The position numbers and the translations under genes were made by a program. Below, in pieces: positions 7,529 through 19,708 of a DNA stretch of 64,000 nt; within the stretch, counting starts at the first letter, position 1; each line of letters starts with the position of its first letter. The DNA is from Frigididesulfovibrio sp031551885 (GTDB lineage Bacteria; Desulfobacterota; Desulfovibrionia; Desulfovibrionales; Desulfovibrionaceae). The notes under the pieces are model-generated. The model had not been told where the DNA came from and ran no database searches. It was given only the letters and a program-made list of their open reading frames with translations. Location: NCBI GenBank assembly GCA_031551885.1, contig JAVBMX010000028.1, positions 1-64,000 of the forward strand, given 5' to 3'.

Positions 7529-9978
7529 AGATTTTCCTTTGGCATGAAAAAGCGCAGGCGCAGGGCGTTGCCCACCACCGACACGGAGCTCAGGGCCATG
7601 GCCGCGCCCGCCAGCATGGGCGAGAGGGCCGGGCCGCCGAAATAGAAAAATACCCCGGCGGCAAAAGGAATGCCGATGATGTTGTAACCGAAAGCCCAGA
7701 ACAGGTTTTCCCGAATGTTGCGCATGACGGCCCGGCTGACGCCCAAGGCGGCGGGCAGGGCGGTGAGGCCGCGACGCATCAGAATCACGTCGCCTGTTTC
7801 CACGGCGACATCGATGCCTCCGGCCACGGCCATGCCCACATGAGCCCTGGCCAGGGCGGGGGCGTCGTTGATCCCGTCGCCGACCATGCCCACGATCTCG
7901 CCTTGGTCACGCAGGGCGCGAATCATGCTTTCCTTGCCGTCGGGAAGGACCTCGGCCGTAACCCGCTCAATGCCCAGTCCGGCGGCTACGGCGCGGGCCG
8001 TGGTCAGGTTGTCGCCCGAAAGCATCATCGGCTCGATGCCCATGCGCTTCAGTCGGGCAACCACTTCAGCCGACTCCGGGCGTGGGGGGTCGGAGATGGT
8101 CAGGAAGGCTTCCGGGCGGCCGGCGCGAGTCAGAATAACCGGGGTTTTGGCCTCGGCGGCGAAACGCGCGGCGGTTTCCTCCAGGTTGCGGATAACGGTT
8201 TCTCCCTCGGTCAGGTTTTGCCGGGCGAGGGCAAGATTCCCCAGAGCGGCCCGGTCCGGGCCGTCGGCACCGGGCATGTCGCCTTCCACGCCAAGGCCGG
8301 GCAGGGCGGTGAAGTTCAAGGGCGCGGAGGGGTTCAGCCCTTTTTCTTCGGCCAGGCGGAGAATCGCCCGGGCCAGCGGGTGTTCGGAGGAATGCTCCAG
8401 CGCGGCCGCGAGGCCCAGCGCGGCGAGAGGGTCCCCGGCCGGATCGGGCCTCCCGGCGGCATCCAGGGGAATGATGTCGGTGACGCTCGGTCGGCCTTCG
8501 GTCAGGGTACCGGTTTTGTCGAAAACCACCACGGTGAGGCGGGAGGCGTACTCCAGGGCGGTGCCGTTCTTGAACAACACCCCGAGTTGGGCCGCTCGGC
8601 CGGTGCCGACCATGATCGACATGGGCGTGGCCAGACCCATGGCGCAGGGGCAGGCGATGACCATCACCCCCACGAAGACGCGCAGGGCAAAGGCCGCGTC
8701 GCCTCCGTACCACCACCAAAACAGTCCGGCGCACAGGGCCGTGGCGATGACCACCGGAACAAAGTACAGGCTCATTCGGTCGGCCAGCCCGGCGATGGGG
8801 GCTTTGGCGGCTTGGGCCTCCTGCACCAGGGTGACGATGCGGGCCAGCATGGTGTCCGCGCCCACGCGCTCGACCCGCATGACCAGAGCGCCATTTTGGT
8901 TGATGGTTCCCCCGGCCAGAGGCGCGCCGGGGCTTTTGGCCACGGGCATGCTTTCGCCGGTGAGCATGGATTCGTCCACACGCGAAGAACCGGAAACGAC
9001 CGTGCCGTCCACGGGAATACGCCCGCCGGGGAGCACCAGCAGGGTGTCGCCCGGCACAAGGGCGGCGACGGGCACTTCTTCACGGGGGGCGTTTTCGTCG
9101 TTTTCACGGCCGGGGGCGAGGCGAAGCGCCGTTTCCGGAGCAAGATCCAGCAAACCTTTGAGGGCTTCGGAAGCCCTGCGGCGCGAGCGGATTTCCATAT
9201 ACTTGCCGAGAGACACCAAGGCGATGACCACGGCGGCGGACTCATAATACAGCTCGGGTCCGTGGGCGGCATGCCCTCCACCGAAAAGGAACGCCCAGAC
9301 GCCTTCCCGCGCCCAGGATTGTGACCGGCCGAGGTGCTCGGCCAGAACGTCCGAAGATCCACCGACGGAGCCTAGTTCCGGGAATAAAACGACGAGCGTG
9401 TTCCAGCAGCTGAAGAGAAAGGCCGCACCGGTACCGAGGGCCACCAGGGTATCCATGTTCGGGCTTTTGCGGGCGAGGGCCAGCAGGCCGCGCAGGAAGA
9501 AGCGTCTGCCCGACCAGATCACCGGCAGGCACAGCAGCAGCTGGGTCAAGGCGAAACGGGCCGGGTGCGCGGCCGGAGAAAGAAATTCGGGCAGGGGCAG
9601 ACCGGCCATCTCTCCCATGGAAAGAAGCAGCAGGGGCAGGGCAAAGCCAAGGGCGGGCAGCAGGTCGCGTTTTCGGCCGGCAAGTTCGGCATCCTCTTCA
9701 CGACGGCGTTCTTCCCAACGCTCCAGGGCGGAAGACGGGTCGCCGGAGCTTTGCCGCGGGGCGGCCGAAAAGCCGAGGCGCTCAACGGCCTGGACGATTT
9801 CCGGGATCAGGGCGTTCGGGTCGGCGTCGGGCGCTGGTTCCACCGCTGCTTGTCCCAGAGGCAGGTTGACGGCGATATGAGCCACTCCCGGCAGGGCGCC
9901 CACCACCCGCTCGATGCGGGCGGAGCAGGCGGCGCAGTGCATACCCCCAACGGTGAAATCCAATTTTTTTTCCGACAT
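7525..9978 (-). CDS. copA: Copper-translocating P1B-type ATPase CopA
   Basis: Exports Cu(I) from the cytoplasm using ATP. One N-terminal HMA domain has GMHCAAC at residues 12-18. The membrane CPC metal site is in IACPCAMGLATP near 441-452, the phosphorylation site DKTGTLTEG near 486, the HP motif SSEHPLA, and the hinge GDGINDAPAL near 700, all in family order. Length is 817 residues, normal for CopA with a single HMA domain. GGGAGG lies 6 bases before ATG 9978. It is followed by the coupled small membrane protein at 7061. The upstream 220 bases to the histidine kinase form a divergent control region; no CueR or CsoR gene is in this window. Confidence 0.95.
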   Translation of the reverse strand: MSEKKLDFTVGGMHCAACSARIERVVGALPGVAHIAVNLPLGQAAVEPAPDADPNALIPEIVQAVERLGFSAAPRQSSGDPSSALERWEERRREEDAELAGRKRDLLPALGFALPLLLLSMGEMAGLPLPEFLSPAAHPARFALTQLLLCLPVIWSGRRFFLRGLLALARKSPNMDTLVALGTGAAFLFSCWNTLVVLFPELGSVGGSSDVLAEHLGRSQSWAREGVWAFLFGGGHAAHGPELYYESAAVVIALVSLGKYMEIRSRRRASEALKGLLDLAPETALRLAPGRENDENAPREEVPVAALVPGDTLLVLPGGRIPVDGTVVSGSSRVDESMLTGESMPVAKSPGAPLAGGTINQNGALVMRVERVGADTMLARIVTLVQEAQAAKAPIAGLADRMSLYFVPVVIATALCAGLFWWWYGGDAAFALRVFVGVMVIACPCAMGLATPMSIMVGTGRAAQLGVLFKNGTALEYASRLTVVVFDKTGTLTEGRPSVTDIIPLDAAGRPDPAGDPLAALGLAAALEHSSEHPLARAILRLAEEKGLNPSAPLNFTALPGLGVEGDMPGADGPDRAALGNLALARQNLTEGETVIRNLEETAARFAAEAKTPVILTRAGRPEAFLTISDPPRPESAEVVARLKRMGIEPMMLSGDNLTTARAVAAGLGIERVTAEVLPDGKESMIRALRDQGEIVGMVGDGINDAPALARAHVGMAVAGGIDVAVETGDVILMRRGLTALPAALGVSRAVMRNIRENLFWAFGYNIIGIPFAAGVFFYFGGPALSPMLAGAAMALSSVSVVGNALRLRFFMPKENL

Positions 9979-10202
9979 ATGGGCCTCCCGTTATGCTCTC
10001 GCCCTTTTGTACACGAGCCGCCAGTGCGCCACAAGTTTGCGCGAAATATAAAATACATGTTATTTCAATTGGTTTTTAATACAGATTCTAATGTGAACCC
10101 AGAAAAATCGGCGGGACCATTTGTCTTTTCCTCTATTCTGATCTACGCTTGAAGCGCATTATAATCCGTTTTGTCCAACCATCCCACCCGGAAAACGCCT
10201 TG

Positions 10203-13370
<3,168 letters not shown>

Positions 13371-13494
13371 CCCCACGGGGCATGCGGAGATGCGTTGAAC
13401 CGCCGGGCGAAATGATGAAAAACGGCGGCACGCCGGAGGCGTTCAGGTACGACGAATCGATTGACGGAGAGGGAATCAAGCGAGGAGGGGCTTC

Positions 13495-14880
13495 ATGTCG
13501 GAATTCGCCCACAGCCGCCCAAGCGGCCGCACACGGAACAACTACTTTGACGGCCTGCCGATATCGGAGCCCCAGACCATTCTTTTCGGGATGCTCATGC
13601 TGCTGTATTTCTTTCAGCAGTACTGCAACTGGAACTTCGCTTATCTTTCTCCGGCTTTTGTCCACAGCCAGGGGTTGGACACTTCCGGCGGATATCGCTT
13701 CGTCGCGACCGCAGCCGCCTGCTTCGCCTTGGGGCAGGGCCTTGGGGCGGTGGTTGCCGGATTTTTGTCGGACCGCTACGGCCGGCGCATCATGTTGTTG
13801 ATTTCCTTGGTCGTTTTTACCGTGGCCGGCACCCTCAACGGCTTGGCGACCTCTCCCTGGACCTTCATCCTTGCCCGCAGCATCACCGGATACGGCGTTT
13901 TCTCGGTAATGGTCGTCACCAATACCTACATCGCGGAATTTGCCCCGGCTCAAAGCCGAGGAAAGCTGCAAAGCCTCATCGCCATGGTGGGGTTCACGGC
14001 CCCCCCCGTGGTCGCGGTCCTGTCGTGGGCAACGGCGCCGGTTGTTCCCGACTCCTGGCGGTATATCCTTTATTTCAGCGGGGTGGGCCTGCTGCCCATC
14101 TGCCTGGCGCTGATCTTCATCAAAGAGTCGCCGCGTTGGCTGGTCGGCAAGGGGCGCGTCGCGGAGGCCGAAGCGATCATGGCCGAACTTTGCAGGCGTG
14201 ATGTGCCGCTTGCCCATTTATCCGGCCGGGCCGGGAAGGCCGTGCCTTTGCGGGAGGTCGTGAAGTTTTTGAGCGGCGGGGAATATCGCAGACGCTTCTT
14301 CCCGCAACTTGCCCTGTATGGTCTGGGCATTCCGGCGCTTTTCAATATTCTGATCTGGCCGCCGATTCTGCTGGACGCGGAGGTCGGGCTTGAACCGGGA
14401 TTGCGGATTTCCGCCTGGCTGGCCGTATTTATTCCGCTCGGCTGTCTGCTGTCGGCCTATTTGTCCGACTCTCTGGGGCGGCGGCAGTGCCTGACCTTGA
14501 TGTTGCTGCTCGCCGGCGTCGGCGCCATAGGGTACGGGCTTTGCCCGCCCGACTCCGATTTTTTGATTCCCCTGGGCATCATCAACGTGCTGGGAACAAT
14601 GGGCGGAACCTTCGGCCTGTTCACCTACACCGCCGAGTCGTTCCCCACGGGCATCCGCAACACCGCCGTCGGCATCGTGCAGGGCTTTGGGCGTCTTGGG
14701 ATGATCGTTTTTCAGCTGCCCACCTATTGGCTTGCCGAGGCGTATGGGCGAAGCGGCGTGTACCTGCTGGCGGGAGCTCTGCTGCTGCTGCTTGTTCCCC
14801 TGCTGGTTTTTTCCACTGAAAATACCGCCGGCAAGTCTCTGGAAGAGCTGAACGTCGAGGCCCTGCCAGCCGCCGAGTGA
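13495..14880 (+). CDS. MFS transporter, sugar/aromatic-acid symporter type
   Basis: A 461-residue major facilitator with 12 predicted helices. The loop 2-3 signature GFLSDRYGRRIMLL and its counterpart in the C-terminal half, AYLSDSLGRRQCL, are clear, and FIKESPRWLVGKGR in the central loop is typical of the sugar-porter and aromatic-acid:H+ symporter groups. The N-terminal 25 residues are cytoplasmic and polar. GAGGAGG lies just before ATG 13495. It follows the hybrid kinase by 124 bases on the same strand, so it may be co-transcribed or a target of that sensor. Substrate cannot be assigned; sialic-acid, shikimate or aromatic-acid carriers look similar. Confidence 0.85.
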   Translation: MSEFAHSRPSGRTRNNYFDGLPISEPQTILFGMLMLLYFFQQYCNWNFAYLSPAFVHSQGLDTSGGYRFVATAAACFALGQGLGAVVAGFLSDRYGRRIMLLISLVVFTVAGTLNGLATSPWTFILARSITGYGVFSVMVVTNTYIAEFAPAQSRGKLQSLIAMVGFTAPPVVAVLSWATAPVVPDSWRYILYFSGVGLLPICLALIFIKESPRWLVGKGRVAEAEAIMAELCRRDVPLAHLSGRAGKAVPLREVVKFLSGGEYRRRFFPQLALYGLGIPALFNILIWPPILLDAEVGLEPGLRISAWLAVFIPLGCLLSAYLSDSLGRRQCLTLMLLLAGVGAIGYGLCPPDSDFLIPLGIINVLGTMGGTFGLFTYTAESFPTGIRNTAVGIVQGFGRLGMIVFQLPTYWLAEAYGRSGVYLLAGALLLLLVPLLVFSTENTAGKSLEELNVEALPAAE

Positions 14881-14905
14881 CGGACCGCGTGGAGGAAGAA
14901 GGGAG

Positions 14906-16459
14906 CTACGAATAATCGGGCGGAAGGCCCATGTCCGGGGCCTCGTCCGGCAGACGGCCATAAATTTCGGCCAACTCCCGCAGCGGATGAAGGTCGTCGA
15001 GGGTGGGCCGGCGGTCGAGACGCCATTCCCAGTTTCCGGCAGCCAGTCCGGGTGTATTGAAACGGGCTTCGGCCCCCAGGTTCAAGGCGTCCTGCATCGG
15101 CACGAGGCACACGTCGGCCGGCGAGGCAAAGGCCAGGCGCGACAAGAGCGCGGCCGCATCGTGTTCCCCCACAGCTTTTCCGGCGTAACGCAGGAACGCT
15201 TGGCGCTCGTCATGGCCGAGCCCGCCGAACCACTGTCGAGTGGGCGGGTTGTCGTGGGTGCCGGTGTAGACCACCGAATTCGCCGTATGCAGGTGGGGAA
15301 CGGCGGTGTTGTACGCCGGTTTTTCGCCGGAAAACGCGAACTGGAGCACGTGCATGCCGGGCAGGGCAAAGGCGCGCATGGTTTCGCGCACGTCGTCGGT
15401 AATTACGCCCAGATCCTCGGCAACAAAAGGCAAAGACCCGAAATGCTCCTGAAGCGAACGCAGGAACGCTTCGGCCGGGGCTTTGCGCCAGCGGCCGTTG
15501 ACGGCGGTTTTCTCTTCGGCGGGAATTTCCCAGTATCCGCAAAATCCCCTGAAATGATCCAGGCGAATGATGTCGCAGAGCAGCAGGTTGTGGGCGATGC
15601 GCCGCTTCCACCATGTAAATCCGTCGCGTTGCAGGGCGTCCCAGTTGTAGATGGGGTTGCCCCAGCGTTGACCGGTTTCGCTGAAGTAGTCCGGCGGCAC
15701 TCCGGCCACGGCGACGGGGGTGAGAGCGGCATTCAGGCGGTAGAAACCCGGCGCGGCCCAGACGTCGGCGCTGTCGTGGGTGACGTAAATGGGAACGTCG
15801 CCCATAAGGGTGACCCCGGCCACCCGGCAATGCCGGCGCAAGGATTCCCATTGGCGAAAAAAGAGGTACTGGGCAAAGGCCTCACGCATGATGCCCACGG
15901 CGGCGTGCGCGTCCCAGCGCTCAAGGGCCTTGGACTCGCGCCGTTTGTATGCTTCGGGCCATTGGAACCAGGCCGCGCCGCCGTGCTCTTCTTTTAAAGT
16001 GACAAAGCGCGTGTAATCGAGCAACCAGTGCTCGTGCCGGCGGCAAAAGGCGGTAAAGTCGGGATTATCGGAGAGGCGATGGGCGTTGCGTTCGAACGTC
16101 GCCCGCAGCAGATGTTCGCGGTGCCTGCTCACGGCGGCGAAGTTCACTCGGTCGGCCGGGTGGTGAAGGGCTTCCGGCACGCAGCAGTTCACGCAATCGA
16201 TGTCGGCCGGAGATATCAGCCCGTCGGCCGCCAGGGCCTCCGGGCTGATGAACAGGGGATTGCCCGCGAACGCGGACGGGCTGGAATAGGGAGAATTGCC
16301 GATAAAGACGGACGTGGGCGTTGTCGGCAAAAACTGCCAAACTTTGGCACCGCTCGCGGCCAGCAGGTCCACAAAGGCGTGGGCGGTCGGCCCCAGATCG
16401 CCGACTCCGCAAGCCGACGGCAGGGATGAGATGTGCAGCAGCAGGCCGAAGCGGCGCAT
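14906..16459 (-). CDS. malQ: 4-alpha-glucanotransferase (amylomaltase)
   Basis: Glycoside hydrolase family 77 enzyme that transfers alpha-1,4-glucan segments, releasing glucose; acts in the cytoplasm on glycogen-derived maltodextrins. Family marks are RFGLLLHISSLPS at the start, GNSPYSSPSAFAGNPLFIS, the LMGDVPIYVTHDSADVW segment, the IRLDHFRGFCGYW catalytic region with its nucleophilic Asp, the acid/base FVAEDLGVITDDV region, and TGTHDNPPT. Length is 517 residues from ATG 16459, normal for the family. It starts 9 bases after the sppA stop with only a weak Shine-Dalgarno, suggesting translational coupling. Glucokinase at 58200 could phosphorylate the released glucose. Confidence 0.95.
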   Translation of the reverse strand: MRRFGLLLHISSLPSACGVGDLGPTAHAFVDLLAASGAKVWQFLPTTPTSVFIGNSPYSSPSAFAGNPLFISPEALAADGLISPADIDCVNCCVPEALHHPADRVNFAAVSRHREHLLRATFERNAHRLSDNPDFTAFCRRHEHWLLDYTRFVTLKEEHGGAAWFQWPEAYKRRESKALERWDAHAAVGIMREAFAQYLFFRQWESLRRHCRVAGVTLMGDVPIYVTHDSADVWAAPGFYRLNAALTPVAVAGVPPDYFSETGQRWGNPIYNWDALQRDGFTWWKRRIAHNLLLCDIIRLDHFRGFCGYWEIPAEEKTAVNGRWRKAPAEAFLRSLQEHFGSLPFVAEDLGVITDDVRETMRAFALPGMHVLQFAFSGEKPAYNTAVPHLHTANSVVYTGTHDNPPTRQWFGGLGHDERQAFLRYAGKAVGEHDAAALLSRLAFASPADVCLVPMQDALNLGAEARFNTPGLAAGNWEWRLDRRPTLDDLHPLRELAEIYGRLPDEAPDMGLPPDYS

Positions 16460-16468
16460 CAAGAAACC

Positions 16469-17374
16469 CTAGTAAAAAAACTGTGGTTGCTGCACGTCGG
16501 CCCGGCCTTGGGCGCTCCAGCGCAGCAACGACTCGAACAGATCCCGCACCCAGGAATCGGGCGGCACGGGGCCTTCAAGCAATTCCGGCCGGGCGTCTTT
16601 GGACATGCCGCCGAGTTCCGCCGCGCGTTTGACGGCCGTGTGCATGTCGCCCAGATTGTCGACCAGCCCGGCTTCCATGGCTTGGCGGCCGGTCATGGCT
16701 CTGCCGTCGGCCAGGCTGCGGACCTCTTCTTCCGACAGTCTGCGCCCCTGGGCCACGGCTTTGACAAACTCGTCGTACATGTTGCCGATCAGATCCTGAA
16801 AATAGGCTTCCTCTTTCGGGGTCATTTCCCTGGCGTAGGTGCCGGAATCCTTGAAGGGGCCGGTCACCAGGGTCTTGGAGGAAAGGCCGATGTTGCGCAT
16901 GAGTTCTTCGGCGTTGGGCACCTGCAGCTTGACGCCGATGCTTGCGGTCAGGGTCGAGGGCATGGCGTAGATTTCTTTGCCGGCCACGGCGATGTAATAA
17001 CCGCCGGATGCGGCCATGGAGCTCATGGAGACCACCACCGGCTTGACGTCGGCCAAGCGTTTGATCGCCATGTGGATTTCCTGCGACGGAGCCACGCCGC
17101 CGCCGGGGGAGTTGATCCGCACCACCACGGCTTTGACGGCGGAATCTTGGCGCAGCTCATCGGCAAAAGCGACGATCTCGTCGGACTGGAGGATGACGCC
17201 CTCCACATGAATGACGCCGACAAACGGGCCGCGAAAAAGCGAATGGCGAAGGGCCTGAACACTGTTGTACAAGACAAAAACGGCCAGCAGCACCCCGCCC
17301 CAGAAGATCACGGGTCTGCGTTTGCGAAAAGACGGCGGGGGGGCGAAGTCGGATTCAAGAAATGGATTGGACAC
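16469..17374 (-). CDS. sppA: Signal peptide peptidase SppA, short form
   Basis: Membrane-bound serine protease that degrades cleaved signal peptides. Residues 21-40 form a signal anchor. The S49 fold is shown by VVVRINSPGGGVAPSQEI, the nucleophile in SMAASGGYYIAV (Ser123) and the catalytic Lys175 in TGPFKDSGTY, the Ser-Lys dyad arrangement of the single-domain 300-residue form (SppA 36K). The start is GTG 17374 with AGAGGG about 8 bases upstream. It lies 56 bases after pgk and directly before malQ on the minus strand, probably one transcript, though these functions are not obviously related. Confidence 0.93.
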   Translation of the reverse strand: MSNPFLESDFAPPPSFRKRRPVIFWGGVLLAVFVLYNSVQALRHSLFRGPFVGVIHVEGVILQSDEIVAFADELRQDSAVKAVVVRINSPGGGVAPSQEIHMAIKRLADVKPVVVSMSSMAASGGYYIAVAGKEIYAMPSTLTASIGVKLQVPNAEELMRNIGLSSKTLVTGPFKDSGTYAREMTPKEEAYFQDLIGNMYDEFVKAVAQGRRLSEEEVRSLADGRAMTGRQAMEAGLVDNLGDMHTAVKRAAELGGMSKDARPELLEGPVPPDSWVRDLFESLLRWSAQGRADVQQPQFFY

Positions 17375-17430
17375 GTTTGACCCTCTGGTTCGGTTATATG
17401 CGGTGGCGGCGACGACGCGCCGTGACGTGT

Positions 17431-18606
17431 TTATTTCGCCCGTTTTTCCAGCGCGGCCACGGCTGGAAGGATTTTCCCCTCCAGGAATTCCAGGAAGGCC
17501 CCGCCGGCGGTGGAAAGGTAGGAAATTTTGTCTTTCACGCCGAAAGTTTCCACAGCGGCCAGAGTGTCGCCGCCGCCGGCAACGGAAAACGCGGCGCTTT
17601 CCGCCACGGCTTTGGCCACGGCCTTGGTTCCTTCGGCGAATCGGGGCAGCTCAAACGCGCCCACGGGGCCGTTCCAGAGCAGCGTCTTGGCTTTGCCGAT
17701 CAGTTCGGCATACAGGGCGGCGGTTTTTGGGCCGATATCCAGGATCATGTCCTCGGCGGTCACTTTGTCCACAGTCTTGATCGTCGCCGGGCTGTCGGCG
17801 GAAAAAGCCGTTCCCACCACCACATCCACGGGCAGGGGAATTTCACCGCCCGCGTCTTTGGCCGCCTGCATGAGTCGGGCCGCTTCGCCCACAAGCTCGG
17901 GCTCGCACAGCGAAATGCCGATTTCATACCCGGCCGCCTTCAAAAAGTTGTTGGCGATGCCGCCGCCCACAATCAGGCGGTCCACTTTTTTGCTCAGGGA
18001 GTCAAGCACGGTGAGCTTGGTGGAAACCTTGGAACCGCCGATGATGCCCACCAGCGGGTGTTCGGGGTGGGCAAAGGCTTTGCCCAGGGCTTCCAGCTCG
18101 GCCGCGAGCAGGGGACCGGCGCAGGCCGCTTTGGCGAACTCCGTGATCCCGGCCGTGGAGGCTTCCGCTCGGTGGGCCGTGGCAAAGGCGTCCATGACAA
18201 AAATGTCGCAGAGCGCGGCGTAGCGTTTGCTCAAAGCCGGGTCGTTCTTTTTTTCGCCCTTGTTGAAGCGCACGTTCTCGCAGAGAACCGCCCGCCCCGG
18301 CTCAACGTTCACGCCGTCCAGGTAGTCTTTGCACAGGGGCACTTCCAGGCCCAAAAGCTCGGAGAGGCGCGCGGCCACCGGGGCCAGAGAGTTTTCCTCG
18401 CTGTACTCGCCTTCCGTGGGCCGGCCCAGATGAGAGAACAGGATGACCGCCGCTCCGGCCTTCAGGGCATGGCGGACGGCGGGCAGGGCGGCCACAAGAC
18501 GGGCGTCGGAAGCGACTTTGCCGTCTTTGAGCGGCACGTTCAGGTCTTCGCGCAACAGCACCCGTTTGCCGGCAAGATCCAGATCCGTCATTTTCAGCAC
18601 GTTCAC
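17431..18606 (-). CDS. pgk: Phosphoglycerate kinase
   Basis: Catalyses 1,3-bisphosphoglycerate + ADP to 3-phosphoglycerate + ATP in glycolysis. Characteristic segments are VLLREDLNVPLKDG near the N-terminus, FSHLGRPTEG, GGSKVSTKL, the nucleotide-binding LLWNGPVGAFE and the C-terminal VAGGGDTLAAVE. Length is 391 residues, standard for monomeric Pgk. Start GTG 18606 is chosen because GGGAG lies 6 bases upstream; an in-frame ATG 15 bases on is the alternative. It sits in a minus-strand run with ltaE upstream and sppA-malQ downstream. Confidence 0.97.
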   Translation of the reverse strand: MNVLKMTDLDLAGKRVLLREDLNVPLKDGKVASDARLVAALPAVRHALKAGAAVILFSHLGRPTEGEYSEENSLAPVAARLSELLGLEVPLCKDYLDGVNVEPGRAVLCENVRFNKGEKKNDPALSKRYAALCDIFVMDAFATAHRAEASTAGITEFAKAACAGPLLAAELEALGKAFAHPEHPLVGIIGGSKVSTKLTVLDSLSKKVDRLIVGGGIANNFLKAAGYEIGISLCEPELVGEAARLMQAAKDAGGEIPLPVDVVVGTAFSADSPATIKTVDKVTAEDMILDIGPKTAALYAELIGKAKTLLWNGPVGAFELPRFAEGTKAVAKAVAESAAFSVAGGGDTLAAVETFGVKDKISYLSTAGGAFLEFLEGKILPAVAALEKRAK

Positions 18607-18648
18607 GGCGTTCTCCCTTACTTTCAGATCACATCTTCAGATTTTTTA

Positions 18649-19698
18649 TTACAATGCTCCAACAGCCCGAACGGCTTCGATCAGGGCGTCGACTTCGTCG
18701 TCCGTGGTGTCGAAGGAGGTCATCAGGCGGATCATCGGCCGGCCTTTGGGGAATCCCTCCTGATCATACGGATCGAAAATGTAAAAATAGAAGTTTTTCG
18801 ACAAGGCGTCCAGCGCCTTTTGCGGCATACGCACGAACAGGGCGTTGACTTCGACCGGATGCACGAAGTTGACGTGTTCCAGGCCGACCAGGCCGTCGGC
18901 CAGGCGCTTGGCCGCCCGGTTGGCCTTTTGGGCGTTTTCAAGCCACAGGCCGTCTTTGAGATATTCGGTGAACTGGGCGGCCATGAAGCGCATTTTGGAA
19001 CCGAGCTGCATGTACTGCTTACGCACGTATTTGAACTCGTGCCCCAGTTCCGGGTTGAAAAAAATCACGGCTTCGCCGGAAATCAGTCCGTTTTTGGTGC
19101 CGCCGAACGAAAGTACGTCCACGCCCGCGTCGGCGGTCATTTCTTTCAGTCCGACGCCGAGGGCCGCGGCGGCGTTGCACAGCCGGGCGCCGTCCATATG
19201 CAGCCATAAGTCGTTGGCCCGGCAAAAAGTCGAGATTTTTTTCAGCTCGTCAAGGGAATACAGGGTGCCGTATTCCGTGGGCTGGGTGATGGACAACACC
19301 TTGGGGTAGGGGTGATGCACCGCCTCGCGCAGAATAAGTTTTTGCGCGCACTCTTCCAGGTCGACTTTGCCGGCGTGCGAGGGAACCACCACGAGCTTGC
19401 CGCCGATGATCGTTTCCGGCGCGCCGCACTCGTCGGTGTTGATGTGGGCCGATTCCGGGCAAATTACCGCGTGGTGCGAACGAAGTATGCTTTTCAGGCC
19501 CAAGACGTTGGCGGCCGTACCCAGAAACACGAACCAGGGACGAGCGTCTTGGCCGAATTGCGCGCGCAGCATTTCCACGGCTTCCTCGGTCCAGTGGTCC
19601 GCGCCGTAAGAGGAAACCCGACCGTTGTTGACGCGGTGCAGGGCGTCGAGAATGCGCGGATGCGCGCCGGAGTTGTTGTCGCTGGCAAACAGAAGCAT
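18649..19698 (-). CDS. ltaE: Low-specificity L-threonine aldolase
   Basis: PLP-dependent fold-type I enzyme that cleaves L-threonine or L-allo-threonine to glycine and acetaldehyde. The N-terminal ASDNNSGAHPRILDAL, the HINTDECGAPE segment, HMDGARLCNAAAALGVGL and the PLP-lysine motif SFGGTKNGLISGEAVIF are diagnostic. Length is 349 residues. ATG 19698 has AGGA 7 bases upstream, and in-frame sequence further up overlaps the preceding gene without resembling the family. It lies 10 bases after the glycosyltransferase gene, so the two are probably co-transcribed. Confidence 0.93.
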   Translation of the reverse strand: MLLFASDNNSGAHPRILDALHRVNNGRVSSYGADHWTEEAVEMLRAQFGQDARPWFVFLGTAANVLGLKSILRSHHAVICPESAHINTDECGAPETIIGGKLVVVPSHAGKVDLEECAQKLILREAVHHPYPKVLSITQPTEYGTLYSLDELKKISTFCRANDLWLHMDGARLCNAAAALGVGLKEMTADAGVDVLSFGGTKNGLISGEAVIFFNPELGHEFKYVRKQYMQLGSKMRFMAAQFTEYLKDGLWLENAQKANRAAKRLADGLVGLEHVNFVHPVEVNALFVRMPQKALDALSKNFYFYIFDPYDQEGFPKGRPMIRLMTSFDTTDDEVDALIEAVRAVGAL

Positions 19699-19708
19699 GA
19701 TCGGTCCT

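Noticed and set aside
7840..9324. Long plus-strand open frames opposite copA
   Set aside because: Two different frames are open at once, and both read as biased composition; copA on the minus strand has all family motifs.
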